Source of the DNA: Nitrincola sp048264025
GTDB taxonomy: Bacteria; Pseudomonadota; Gammaproteobacteria; Pseudomonadales; Balneatricaceae
Direction: 5' to 3'
Length of the DNA stretch: 64,000 nucleotides
Assembly: GCF_048264025.1 (NCBI RefSeq)
Contig: NZ_JBLXDN010000015.1
Span: 40,704 to 104,703 of the forward strand
The translations under genes were made by a program, and so were the position numbers. Positions 42,851 through 52,043 of the stretch are shown here, one piece after another (positions within the stretch are counted from its first letter, which is position 1; every line of letters starts with the position of its first letter). The notes below the pieces were generated by a model. The model saw nothing but the letters and a program-made list of their open reading frames with translations. It was not told the DNA's origin and did no database searches.

Positions 42851-44187
42851 AACAGCCCCCATGCCTGTAGGCGTTTTTCTATGGTACCCATACCCAATGC
42901 CGGTATCGAAAGTAGTGACTCCGAAACGCCTCTATCAATAAGCCGACCTTTCAAACCAACAAGCTTGGCCGCTAAAGCCTGCAAGGCATGCCTCAAGAAT
43001 TCAGGATCAGCCAGATCGGCAAGCTCTTGTGTTATCCCAGTCCAATCGATTTGACCGCCTTGTTCATAGGGTATGCCCCACTTCATTGTGCGCAATATGT
43101 CTTCTGGATCAGCCTTCATTGGGGCAAAGTCGTAGACTGGGGCAAGCCAAAGTCCTTCAGGCTTCTTGATGATTGCTGTGTTCCGACCATGGTTGTCTGA
43201 ATTTGCAAAAATCAAATTCAAAAGATCGCGCTCTAACCATTGAGCCACGAAAAGCTGCTGATCAAACGGCTCCTTAAGCTCGGCTACCCTGTGTTGCTTG
43301 TTGAGCTTTGCACACATATCACGCAACACATTAAAATGGTTGAGGTGGCTGCCGGGTGCTTTGTCGAGAATTGAATAAATTGATTCAAGCCCGAAGTGTT
43401 CGACTGTGCCGCCATCGTATCGAACATCGAAGCGAGGAAGCCACAGAGATGGGTACCGGTCCCCCTCTAGTAACTTCATATTTGATGTATCGATCGTATC
43501 CACTCCAAGAGCTGTTAGCTCATGGTAGAAATGAAACTCCGCTCGAAGAATGTCTGCATCACGTTCAGTACCCTTCCCTCTGGGGAATTTGACCAAGTAG
43601 TGTTGATCCAGATTCTCTGAATCATCCTGCCATGTATCGATCCATATCTCATTTTGGTCTGTGCAGCGGATCAACAACTTTGGCGCTTCACCTGCCGCAC
43701 CTGTTGCACCTCCACTTACAGCACCCATCTCCTGAGCATACTCAAGAAAGTCAATGTGACGGTCGATCACGTCCTGAATTGAAAAGCGCTGTTTAAGTAG
43801 TCCTTCTGGCTTTTGAGGTATCGACTCTTTTATTCTTAAGTTACCTACCGGCGCAATGGTGCCTCTCTCTAGCAGGATTGAATCCTGCTCGCCAACCGAT
43901 AGGTTTCCAATTCCGAGGTGTTCAATCCAATAACGCCGGCTGGCGCCCGAAGGGGTTATGTCATCAAGAAAGCCAAACCAATGACTTGATTCATGAGATA
44001 GAAACAATTCCACCGGTAGATTGAGACTGCACGCATGCGCGTCATCATTGAACATCCAGTCCACGGCATAGCTTTGGTTGTAGTCTATGCGTGCAGGGCT
44101 GAGACGTCCCTTTTTAGGGTCTTCTATTAGCAGGCTGGCCGCTTGGGTCCACTGACCGCCATGGAAAATTTCTATTGATAGATTCAT
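42847..44187 (-). CDS. hipA: HipA-family serine/threonine kinase toxin
   Basis: About 446 residues from the ATG at 44187. A start at 44214 is possible, but then an operator would lie inside the coding region. The kinase core is intact: GGATGAAGEAPKLLIRC (nucleotide loop), the catalytic FANSDNHGRNTAI (N-x-D-x-H-x-x-N) and the metal-binding VYDFAPM. HipA kinases phosphorylate tRNA synthetases or other targets and cause growth arrest; on plasmids they serve as addiction modules. It forms an operon with hipB downstream. Confidence 0.88.
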   Translation of the reverse strand: MNLSIEIFHGGQWTQAASLLIEDPKKGRLSPARIDYNQSYAVDWMFNDDAHACSLNLPVELFLSHESSHWFGFLDDITPSGASRRYWIEHLGIGNLSVGEQDSILLERGTIAPVGNLRIKESIPQKPEGLLKQRFSIQDVIDRHIDFLEYAQEMGAVSGGATGAAGEAPKLLIRCTDQNEIWIDTWQDDSENLDQHYLVKFPRGKGTERDADILRAEFHFYHELTALGVDTIDTSNMKLLEGDRYPSLWLPRFDVRYDGGTVEHFGLESIYSILDKAPGSHLNHFNVLRDMCAKLNKQHRVAELKEPFDQQLFVAQWLERDLLNLIFANSDNHGRNTAIIKKPEGLWLAPVYDFAPMKADPEDILRTMKWGIPYEQGGQIDWTGITQELADLADPEFLRHALQALAAKLVGLKGRLIDRGVSESLLSIPALGMGTIEKRLQAWGLL

Positions 44188-44195
44188 AACTATTG

Positions 44196-44254
44196 TGAGC
44201 AGTATTTTGCTCATAATATAGCTGGCTTATAGCTATTGAGCAATTATGTGCTCA
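44196..44254. promoter_or_regulatory. Two candidate HipB operators
   Basis: TGAGCA-N6-TGCTCA occurs at 44196-44213 and 44237-44254, 41 bp apart (about four helical turns), directly upstream of hipA. Half-site length and spacing resemble known HipB operators. The DNA between them is AT-rich and may hold the promoter. Confidence 0.75.
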
Positions 44255-44408
44255 TTAAAGCTTCGGGATATACGATATGTGCAAATTTTTTCCCAAAGAT
44301 GAAATATGGTGAAGTGTTTGAGTGAGAGGATTCTTGGGGTCCAGATGAAGAGAAGGTGTTTCTATTGGAATTTGCTTACTTGTGAAGAGGTGTTCTTCTA
44401 TTTGGCAA

Positions 44409-44425
44409 TGTTGCCAGTGGCAACA
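44409..44425. promoter_or_regulatory. GTTGCC-type palindrome
   Basis: TGTTGCC-AGT-GGCAACA, fifth member of the palindrome family, upstream of the hipAB promoter region. Confidence 0.7.
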
Positions 44426-44576
44426 CCGCTATCGCCGCAGGCGTAAGACAATTACACTGTAAGCATCTGACTCGCAGGCATTATGTGTGGCCATCAGTAT
44501 TTATAGTCGATTTACATCCTTATCAAATCCACTGTTTTGTACTGGCTAGTGCTCCAGAGGAGCTATACCTTAAGGT

Positions 44577-44825
44577 CCAGGATATGTCACTGAAGTCCGG
44601 GATGTGCCACCGAAGGTCCGGGATGTGCCACCGAAGGCCGGGATGTGTCACCGAAGGCCGGGATGTGTCACCGAAGGTCCGAGATGTGCCACCGAAGGTC
44701 CGGGATGTGTCACCGAAGGTCCAGGATATGTCACCGAAGGCCGGGATGTGTCACCGAAGGCCGGGATGTGTCACCGAAGGTCCGGGATGTGTCACCGAAG
44801 GCCGGGATGTGTCACCGAAGGCCGA
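44577..44825. repeat. Minisatellite of 12 units, 20/21 bp
   Basis: About twelve units of G(T)CCGGGATGTGTCACCGAAG in direct orientation; some are 20 and some 21 bases long, so all three forward frames stay open across it (the frame at 44485-44967 is a by-product). The first unit is diverged (CCAGGATATGTCACTGAAG) and the array decays at its right end. The rest of 44426-45300 has no recognisable gene. Confidence 0.85.
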
Positions 44826-45304
44826 GCAAGTCCACTTCCGGCGACAAATCGGATATCACATACACTCTGTAAACTGCAGTTTTATAAATTTGGCCATTGG
44901 AATAAGTTACGCGCTTGTTAAAGCACCGCCAGCAGAACACTCTATGATGCTGGAGGGCATACATTAGTAGCCAAGCCAGAGGCGTGGTCTGTGATTGCTG
45001 AGGAAAAGTATACTCATCTCTTATACCGAAGAACCGCAACTCTATGTACTTCAGGTACATTCTAGAATACGGATCGCCCTACGATAGTTAGCTATATGTG
45101 GTAGACCTCTTTGAAAACAGATTTTCCAAACATTAGCCACTGTGAGAGGTCAGCATCGCTCATCGCTGCTAACAAGACATGTCGATACTTAAGCCCATTC
45201 TTTAGGGTTAAAAAGTACCATTGATCTAGATTAGAACGCAGCCATGACAGCCTCTCTTACTCAGCCAAATTAGCGTGAATGCTCACCGCCATATCAACCC
45301 AAAA

Positions 45305-45321
45305 TGTTGCCTAAGGCAACA
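45305..45321. promoter_or_regulatory. GTTGCC-type palindrome, variant centre
   Basis: TGTTGCC-TAA-GGCAACA, sixth member of the family; the arms are identical to the others, the 3-base centre differs. Confidence 0.65.
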
Positions 45322-45499
45322 CTTTGGATGGTAACCGTCCGGTGGTTACGTCTTGATCTCGTAAGCCATCAGTAATTGATCCAGCTCCAGTTGATGCAGC
45401 ACAGGTGTGGAGATGCACACGATTTCCCATCTGACAGAGGCTTGTACTCTAAGGACTAAAGCCTCCGCCACCTTTCAAGGATGTGTCTGAGGCTGAAAG

Positions 45500-46035
45500 G
45501 ATACAGCGGCACTCCCCCGTCTTTTCATGCGCCAGTTGACCAGTGCTACTGGTAGCAGTGCATGGATCGCGCTGGTTTTCTGGGTTGGCAATCGGGCCGG
45601 AACGTCTTTCAGATAGGCTTAGGGCTCATAGTAATTGAGCTTCTCTGATTGGATCAGACTCATAACATTGGCCGCTCTTTGGCCACTGCGCTAGGAGCCT
45701 CCCAGTGCCCAACGTTTGAGGCTGAAGTCCATGGCCTTTGCCGTGGCCGTTCCATTGGGGACTTTCGTGCGCTGATCATCGGTGATCGGTTTTGCACGGT
45801 GCTACCGGATTCAATGGCGCTCATTGTTTGAAATGTGGGCTGTGCCCCGTTCGATTTCATAGAGTTCACAGATGTATTCGACGGTTTGGTCGGCGATCTG
45901 AATTTTACCGCTGATATCCAGTTCCTCGAACTTGCGACGAGCATGGGCCATACAGCCGATCTAGGTGACCCCTTTGGCAAAGCTGCCTCTATAACCACTG
46001 TAGTCATCACAGACCAGTTTACCACTCCCACCCGA
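45500..46035 (-). pseudogene. IS66-family transposase relic (middle and C-terminal parts)
   Basis: Minus-strand translation gives DDYSGYRGSFAKGVT, a stop, then IGCMAHARRKFEELDISGK and VEYICELYEIER, the core of IS66 TnpC. Towards 45530-45620 follows DVPARLPTQKTSAIHALLP, similar to the TnpC C-terminus. Several stops and shifts interrupt it. Confidence 0.75.
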
Positions 46036-46064
46036 GCTACTTTGTACTGAGATACGCCATGAGC

Positions 46065-46350
46065 CGGACAATACCCGCTTCATCTGCGACTGCTAGCTCA
46101 AGCGCATCGGCGAAGAACTCAGTGAGAAGCTCGACTATATGCCCGGCGTGTTCACGGTAGAGCACCATATCCGGGGCAAGTTTGTCTGTGATCAGTGCTA
46201 GGTTGATCCAGGCGGCCGACATCGTACTGGCACGCTTCACATTGGCTGAATGCATCTGTGACTGCGGCGTACAGCTACAGCCACTGATCTATGCGTTGCG
46301 CGATATCCGCCTCAAAAAAGCGGTGTTGCGCGCGGACCTGCCGTATATAT
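46065..46350 (+). pseudogene. IS66-family TnpC N-terminal relic, opposite strand
   Basis: The plus strand reads LKRIGEELSEKLDYMPGVFT, then VEHHIRGKFVCDQC, the zinc-finger region of IS66 TnpC, with stops at cysteine/glutamine positions, then QLQPLIYALRDIR. It is inverted relative to the neighbouring IS66 core, so the relic has been rearranged. Confidence 0.7.
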
Positions 46351-46389
46351 GAAGGCATTCAATCACTAGCAGGTTAAGGGTGTTTAGAT

Positions 46390-46555
46390 AACGACCGCGA
46401 CATTTGATGCCGCGATCAATATCCGCCAGCAAGGCATTATCAAACCACGAGTCGCAGGCCTGTCGGTTCCTGCCAATGGAGGCTTGCGTATGCCCGGTCA
46501 TATACCGGCAACGGCCTGAGAACTTGGAAGTCTCTTCCGGGCGGTGAGCAGTTAC
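46390..46555 (+). pseudogene. 3' end of an IS605-type tnpB with right end
   Basis: This closely matches the last 110 bases of the tnpB at 23668-24849 plus its right end: AINIRQQGIIK-like coding (here INIRQQGIIKPRVAGLSVPA), then the tail GTGAGCAGTTAC. The element boundary at about 46555 is 9 bp from the parB stop, so the original insertion lay at the 3' end of parB. Confidence 0.85.
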
Positions 46556-46563
46556 GAAGTTAC

Positions 46564-47670
46564 TTATCCTTCGTCTTGCAGGCTCTTCAAGCCAATCTCC
46601 AAGGCTGCTGCCACCTTCTCCGGTGATAGGTCTTTTCCAAAGTCGCCTCTGAACTTTCCTGTGGGTGAAACCTTGTAAGAGATCTTACTGGTGCCGTGCC
46701 CCCCTGTAATTGAAATTTCCCGCTGGATTTCCCGCGCTACCTGCTGCTTATTCAGCACATCTTGTTCGATAAAGCCGGTGATTTCCTGGACTGAGTGACG
46801 CGCTAGCTTAAAGCGATCTTTCATTCGCTCTCCCAACTCCTGAACGGAAATGGGTAGCTTATTATCCAGCAGCTGTTTCAGTGAACCAATCTTGCTTAGC
46901 GGAACAGGCAAACTTTCATCGATATATCGGCGTACCTCATTGGGCACTTTGGCTGGATTCAGGTATTGGTAGACACCTGCACGATGAATGTTCTTTTTGC
47001 CATCAGGAAGGAATGGTTTCAGGTCTTCGATTCGCCCAACAACACCATCATCAAGTAGACCCTGCAATGTATCTGCATGCTCCCATGGGTCCATTTCTTC
47101 TCGACTGAGGTTCTCCATTGCAGCATCAATAATTGCTTCTCTATCATTCGCTTTGGTGATGTAAGCGCGGTACTCCAGTGGCTTATCCGTCATGGTAGTA
47201 GCCAAGCGATATGCCTCAGTTCGGCGGTTACCCTTAATCAGTTCAAAGCCAGAGCTATCTGGAAGCGCTCTTAGGGCTACAGCCTCTGTGTTACGGCCAG
47301 CTTCGATAATTTTGTCAGCCAAGTCACCAATATTGCGAAGTCGCTCCCTATTTCTCTTATTTCCGCCAAATACTTTGGTAATAAGATCAGGAGATAGGGT
47401 GATTATTTTCCCAACTTCGTACTGTATTCCCTGAACGGTTACATATTCATCATCATTCGCAATCGCTGTTACAGAGGTAGTCTCTTTCTCTTTGGCTTCA
47501 CTGGCGGTAGCTTTGGGATTGACTGTTCCAGAACCAGCTCCCCTACCCTTAAAGCTAGCTCCGCTGGAAATTTGCTCAAGAACGTCAAGGTCAAGCTCGG
47601 CAGCGGACTTTTGAGGCTTTGGCTCATAGTTCATAGCAGCCTCAAGACTATCTAAATCGCTTTTAGCCAT
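46564..47670 (-). CDS. parB: ParB-family plasmid partition protein
   Basis: A 368-residue ParB/Spo0J-type protein. The ParB nuclease-like (CTPase) domain is seen at FELIKGNRRTEAYRLA and AAMENLSREEMDPWEHA. A helix-turn-helix region follows (KNIHRAGVYQYLNPAKVP) with a long C-terminal part for dimerisation. It binds the centromere sites and activates ParA. Its start overlaps the parA stop at 47670. The N-terminal 60 residues are low-complexity and would contact ParA. Nearby palindromes (48.6-50.4 kb upstream, 41.8-45.3 kb downstream) are candidate binding sites. Confidence 0.9.
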   Translation of the reverse strand: MAKSDLDSLEAAMNYEPKPQKSAAELDLDVLEQISSGASFKGRGAGSGTVNPKATASEAKEKETTSVTAIANDDEYVTVQGIQYEVGKIITLSPDLITKVFGGNKRNRERLRNIGDLADKIIEAGRNTEAVALRALPDSSGFELIKGNRRTEAYRLATTMTDKPLEYRAYITKANDREAIIDAAMENLSREEMDPWEHADTLQGLLDDGVVGRIEDLKPFLPDGKKNIHRAGVYQYLNPAKVPNEVRRYIDESLPVPLSKIGSLKQLLDNKLPISVQELGERMKDRFKLARHSVQEITGFIEQDVLNKQQVAREIQREISITGGHGTSKISYKVSPTGKFRGDFGKDLSPEKVAAALEIGLKSLQDEG

Positions 47671-48461
47671 CAGGAGACCTCCGTTTCATCATTGCTAAGT
47701 ATCCTCGTTGCGAATCTATCCCTCCGACCTTCTATCTCATCCATCAGGCGTTCCACAAAGCCCCGATATTGACGAGCATCTTTATCGTCCAGATCATGAA
47801 TAGTCCGTCCATAGCTCACGGTCTTTTTGAACGGCACTACTCCCGGGATGATAACCTGTGCAAGGCTTGCTACCTTCTGAGCACGCTTCTGATACCAGGT
47901 TAAAAACTCTTCTCGTGCGCTAATGCTGGTGTAGATTCTATAGTTCTTCGGAATTCTTGTGCCGACGAGGAGTGTATCGATCTTACGATCAATCCCGGCA
48001 AGCTCGAAGTTTTCCTCTAATGATTCAACAAGCCGAAGAATCGGAGGAAGAGGAAGAAACTCATCACGCTGCATATCCATAGGAAGTAGTAAGTGATCGC
48101 ACATAGCAATAGCAGAACTCAGAGCCTTTGAGGTGGATCCAGGGGTATCAACAAAAACGTAGTCGTAGATAGATGAGAGATCCTTCAGTTTGCTGGTCAG
48201 ACTGGCATCTTTGCTTGCTCCATAGGTTTCAATTTGAGCAATCTCCTGCCCCTGCTCTATGGCACGACTTCGAAGCATTCCGAACGTTGAGGCGCCGTGG
48301 GCTCCTTCAGAACCATCCCCCTCTTCTCCAGTGTCGCTATCTATTAAGCAGACCTTGAATCCCTTGGATGCTGTTAACCCGGCCAAGTTAACCAGCATGG
48401 ATGTTTTACCGACCCCCCCCTTACCACCGCTAGCCGCAACTATGATCTTACCTGAATTCAT
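47670..48461 (-). CDS. parA: ParA-family partition ATPase
   Basis: A 263-residue Walker-type ATPase with the deviant Walker A KGGVGKT at residues 14-20 and the FVDTPGSTSKAL switch region. It lacks the N-terminal DNA-binding domain of the large (type Ia) ParAs, so it resembles type Ib or chromosomal ParA. In type Ib systems the operon is usually controlled by ParB and the centromere often lies upstream. It moves the ParB-centromere complex over the nucleoid. First gene of parA-parB. Confidence 0.92.
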   Translation of the reverse strand: MNSGKIIVAASGGKGGVGKTSMLVNLAGLTASKGFKVCLIDSDTGEEGDGSEGAHGASTFGMLRSRAIEQGQEIAQIETYGASKDASLTSKLKDLSSIYDYVFVDTPGSTSKALSSAIAMCDHLLLPMDMQRDEFLPLPPILRLVESLEENFELAGIDRKIDTLLVGTRIPKNYRIYTSISAREEFLTWYQKRAQKVASLAQVIIPGVVPFKKTVSYGRTIHDLDDKDARQYRGFVERLMDEIEGRRDRFATRILSNDETEVS

Positions 48462-48576
48462 GACGACACCCTTTTCTAAAATATTGAAAACGAGCTTCAG
48501 AAATATTAAATATTTAAATTTATAATAATTCTATCATTAATTTCATAAGCAGCAATCCAGTTGCATTAAAAAAAAT

Positions 48577-48707
48577 TGTAAAAATTCTCACAAGCAACTA
48601 AGACACATAACGGCTCTAAAAAACAACCAAGTCAACTTCCACTTTTATGGCCAGAAAACCCATTTATGAAGCCTTGATTCGATTGGCAAGTGTAAGAATT
48701 TTTACAC
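48577..48707. promoter_or_regulatory. Palindromes upstream of parA
   Basis: A perfect-arm site GTGTAAGAATTTTTACAC lies at 48690-48707 (GTGTAA-N6-TTACAC) and a diverged one, TGTAAAAATTCTCACA, at 48577-48592. They belong to a family with sites at 49995, 50056 and 50398. They are candidate ParB sites or par operators. Confidence 0.7.
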
Positions 48708-48741
48708 CTCTGTTCGATTAGGTGAACGCTGTAGCGACCTA

Positions 48742-49029
48742 ATGATTCCGGACACCCAGATAGGTGGTACCCTTGCCACACTAAAAGTGTATTCAATAAA
48801 AAGACTGCGTCGTTCCTTTACCCCTGAGTTCAAACTTGAATCTGCGATCCTCGCCCTTGATCAGGGGTATTTCATATCCGAAGCTTGTCGTGCGCTTGAT
48901 GTAGGCGAAACAGCGCTGAGGCGTTGGGTAGACCAACTTCATGCAGAGCGAGATGGTGAAACACCCACCAGCAAAGCCATGACACCAGAGCAGAAGCGCA
49001 TTCCGGAGTTAGAAGCCCAGGTTAAATGA
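48742..49029 (+). pseudogene. IS3-family orfA with nonsense codon
   Basis: Encodes the orfA helix-turn-helix (RRSFTPEFKLESAILALDQG, CRALDVGETALRRWVDQL). The frame ends at a TGA in place of a usual arginine codon (EAQVK-stop-LEQEKDILKKAS), then continues normally as the leucine-zipper region to about 49103. It has therefore lost the connection to orfB. Confidence 0.8.
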
Positions 49030-49103
49030 CTGGAGCAAGAAAAGGACATATTAAAAAAGGCTTCCGCTCTCTTGATGTCAGACGAGTTCAAACGTATGCG
49101 CTG

Positions 49104-49955
49104 AGAGACCGTTTAAGAGAGTTCAAGCCCATCAAGAAGGGCTGTCAGGCATTCGACATTAAATGATCCAGTTACTACGACTATCACCGCAGTAAGCGCA
49201 GAATCAACCGACGGAGGCTGGAGCTGAAAGCGCACGTGAACCGTGCTTTCAAACTGAGCCGTAGTGGGCTGGAAAGTCGTGGTATCCGTGATCTACTGGC
49301 GTCAGAGGGTATTGAAGCCGGGCGCTATGCGATACGTCGCCTGATGAAAGAGTCCGGCCTGACCTGTAAGCAGCCGGGGCCTCATAAATACAAGAAAGCG
49401 ACGGTAGAGCATGTGGACATCCCCAACCGACTGAATCGTGAATTTGCTGTCCAGCAAACCAACCAGGTCTGGTGATATAACCTATATCTGGACAGGATCT
49501 CGCTGGTCATATCTAGCTGTTGTGCTGGATCTTTATGCCCGTAGGGTTATTGGCTGGGCAGTCTCAAACTCTGGTGGCAAAGAAACTGGTCACAAAGACC
49601 CTGGATGAAGCTTGGCAACGGCGAGGACGACCCGGGGGTCGTGATGTTCCACTCCGATCAGGGCTGCCAATACACCAGTCTGAAGTTCCGCCAACGGATC
49701 TGGCGCTATCGAATGGTGCAAAGCATGAGCCGACAGGGGAATTGCTGGGATAACTCTCCGATGGAACGATTGTTCCGAAGCCTCAAAACGGAATGGGTAC
49801 CAGAAACAAGCTACCGCTCATTGCCTGAGGCAAAAGTGGATATTGGTCAGTATCTGATGGGCGACTACAACCAGCAACGGCCTCACCGTGCCAATGGCGG
49901 TATCAGCCCTCAGGCGGCGGAAGAAAAACTTAAAATCGTGTCCGAGCTTAGTTGA
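49104..49955 (+). pseudogene. IS3-family orfB (transposase), several lesions
   Basis: Pieces of the DDE transposase occur in changing frames: SGLESRGIRDLLASEGIEAG (49236-49475), DITYIWTGSRWSYLAVVLDL after a base loss at about 49473, and FHSDQGCQYTS with GNCWDNSPMERLFRSLKTEW (49605-49955). A stop also lies near 49164. Not functional. Confidence 0.82.
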
Positions 49956-49994
49956 CCACTAAAAATAACTGCCAATTCAAGGGAGGCTAGTTGA

Positions 49995-50074
49995 GTGTAA
50001 GAATCCTTACACCTTCCAAACACTTTAGCTAGCCGCCGGTCATCATGTCCAGTCGGTGTAGAGGATTTTTACAC
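49995..50074. promoter_or_regulatory. GTGTAA-type palindromes
   Basis: GTGTAA-GAATCC-TTACAC at 49995-50012 and a diverged copy, GTGTAGAGGATTTTTACAC, at 50056-50074. Same family as the sites upstream of parA. Confidence 0.65.
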
Positions 50075-50682
50075 TCATAGATTTGCTGTGGTTCAGTGTA
50101 TCCACAACAACCGCAACTATTAAGCGCTTGGAGCATGCATGGGCAGCCCGAAGGTAGCAGGTCAGGATCAGAAAAGGTGCAAGCCTGTCTTAAGTTATGC
50201 TCATAGGAAATGGCATAAGAATGAGTTTTGCGGAAACTGCTAGGATAGCTCGTCAGTGGTGACGTAACCTATTGGATGCATATATTGGTAGGATCTAATA
50301 CGATCTCACCCAGCTATTGGCTGCATCCATCCAATGGAGGAGGAAAAATCATCAAACCATATCCGGATTAATTGACTATTACAGCTAGGGTAAGTGAGTG
50401 TAAAAATTTTTACACTTGGAATAATCCTTGGAGGTCCTGTTGTAGTAAAGCAGCGTAAGGGACCATGTGGTTTTTAACAAACGGGCTGATAGCTGAGGTA
50501 TGATAGAAACCATAAAACTCACATCACTAAGGCTTGGAATGACTAAAAGTCGAATTTCACGGTAAAGTTCGATGAGCCGAAAAAGCTAGAATAAACGAAA
50601 ACCAAATGTTTGTAAGTGCATACAAACATTAAAATAGACAGTAAGGAAAAGAAGGGGAGGGCAAAGCCCATCCCGAAGATAG
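50075..50682. other. Non-coding stretch upstream (3') of rep
   Basis: No gene was recognised in about 600 bp. It contains one perfect palindrome GTGTAAAAATTTTTACAC at 50398-50415 and AT-rich sequence next to the rep stop codon. Confidence 0.55.
50398..50415. promoter_or_regulatory. GTGTAA-type palindrome
   Basis: GTGTAAAAATTTTTACAC is a fully symmetric 18-bp dyad, the most symmetric of the five-member family between 48.58 and 50.42 kb. Confidence 0.65.
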
Positions 50683-52020
50683 TCACTTTAGACCTTTCTC
50701 TTTCAAATCAACTTCAACAAGAAAGTCATCAAGATCCATAAACATCACAGCTTCTTCAGCCGATGAGCCATCTCTAACTAACTGCGCAAAGTAAGCATAA
50801 GTATCTGCAGTGAGCGGGTTGGAAGTGATGTCATCAAATCGTTGGATCAGATCCCGCTGATCGTCATTCAGGCGCCACCAGGATGGCATAAGTATGTGGT
50901 ACACAAAAGATTTGACCACATATAGCCTGTCGTAGCGATCACTGTAAGGATTGGCGACGGGTGGCAGGCCCGCGATGTTGTACTTCAACAGATTGATCAG
51001 GTAAGCAGCTGGAGAACGGATGTCTGCTCCATTCTCAACGATTCGCTGCATATAATCCAAATTCGCCTCGACAACTTCTGCCCCATAGTCCTGGAACACA
51101 CGATCAGCAATGCGCTTGTTGGGCATAACATTGAGTAGTCGCTCTTCCAGCGGCACTTGTCGCTCGCCATCTAACCGACCAATTTTTAGTTGCTTCGACG
51201 TACGCCGTAATGAAATATTTAGACCCCGATAGCTTTTACCAACCTTGTAAGGGGCAAATTCAACATCAAAGTCCGTCTTCTCATTGATTTCGGATACTGC
51301 AGGCTCGAGACACTTTCTGCGGAAAGAGGCATAGTCCGCGATATAGCTAGGAACCAGCACAGTTCCTTTTGAGTCCTTGAGTCCAAGGGGGAAGTAGAGC
51401 TCCTCCAGCGGCACTTTAAAATGCTGCATCCCTCCACGCTTATCGTTATAGAGTTTCTCAAACTGCTCAAACAGCCGCATCGAGTACTTAGATGTCATTC
51501 GTGTCAATTGCGACAATGTATATGACGTATAGATCTGCAGTTTAAGGAGCTCTTCCTCCATATCGGAGTGGAAGGTGATAGTGAATACTCGCTCTTCGGG
51601 GTCATAGACAGACCGATGAGCGATGTTGATATAGTCGACTGTACCTTTCTTTTTTCCAGGCGCTTCAATAGGGACAGAGTGGTATTTGCGTGCAGCTTCA
51701 TCCATAAAACGGTACAGGTGGCGTTTCTCTATTCCCGTAAGTCCCTGAAGCTGCTCATCCGTAAGCTGGACCTTCAACCCATTTGGGTAATGCCCAGCTG
51801 GGTTGATAACAGCAATGCACGCAGCAAGGACCTTTTGCTCACGCGCGCCCAAACGGATTAGAGCGTCGACCAAGCGATTAGACTTGGTAACCCGCATCCG
51901 GTCAGTATCGGCGTTCCTGGACAGGGTAATCACGCCAGGGTTAGTGTAAGGAACCAGACTGGGATCTAGGGTAGGGGTGTTGTCTCCAGAAGGAAGTTGA
52001 TCTGCGTCTAGATCCTGCAT
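50683..52020 (-). CDS. Plasmid replication initiator, Rep_3-like
   Basis: A 445-residue initiator. The first winged-helix domain contains VTKSNRLVDALIRLGAREQK and YTLSQLTRMTSKYSMRLFEQFEKL; the second contains SFRRKCLEPAVSEINEKTDF and YRGLNISLRR. These are the marks of the Rep_3 superfamily (RepE, RepA, pi). About 130 further C-terminal residues are unusual for the family. Rep_3 proteins bind iterons and open the origin. The DNA upstream of the start (52044-54846, interrupted by an IS) is filled with repeated GCCCWWWWAGTCAGA motifs, the likely iterons. Confidence 0.88.
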   Translation of the reverse strand: MQDLDADQLPSGDNTPTLDPSLVPYTNPGVITLSRNADTDRMRVTKSNRLVDALIRLGAREQKVLAACIAVINPAGHYPNGLKVQLTDEQLQGLTGIEKRHLYRFMDEAARKYHSVPIEAPGKKKGTVDYINIAHRSVYDPEERVFTITFHSDMEEELLKLQIYTSYTLSQLTRMTSKYSMRLFEQFEKLYNDKRGGMQHFKVPLEELYFPLGLKDSKGTVLVPSYIADYASFRRKCLEPAVSEINEKTDFDVEFAPYKVGKSYRGLNISLRRTSKQLKIGRLDGERQVPLEERLLNVMPNKRIADRVFQDYGAEVVEANLDYMQRIVENGADIRSPAAYLINLLKYNIAGLPPVANPYSDRYDRLYVVKSFVYHILMPSWWRLNDDQRDLIQRFDDITSNPLTADTYAYFAQLVRDGSSAEEAVMFMDLDDFLVEVDLKEKGLK

Positions 52021-52043
52021 GTCCGGCGTATCCTTGTTGATTA

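Larger units (their letters stand above)
48732..49962 (+). mobile_element. IS3-family element, degenerate
   Basis: The ends are related inverted repeats (TAGCGACCTAATGATTCCGG on the left; TAGTGGTCAACTAAGCTCGG as reverse complement on the right). Inside are orfA and orfB remnants. A second, more decayed copy of the same IS lies at 55045-55817. The insertion separates two of the GTGTAA palindromes (48690 and 49995). Confidence 0.82.

Noticed and set aside
44485..44967. Frames of 75-160 codons across the minisatellite
   Set aside because: All three frames are open only because the 20/21-bp unit lacks stops; no start signals or conserved domains.
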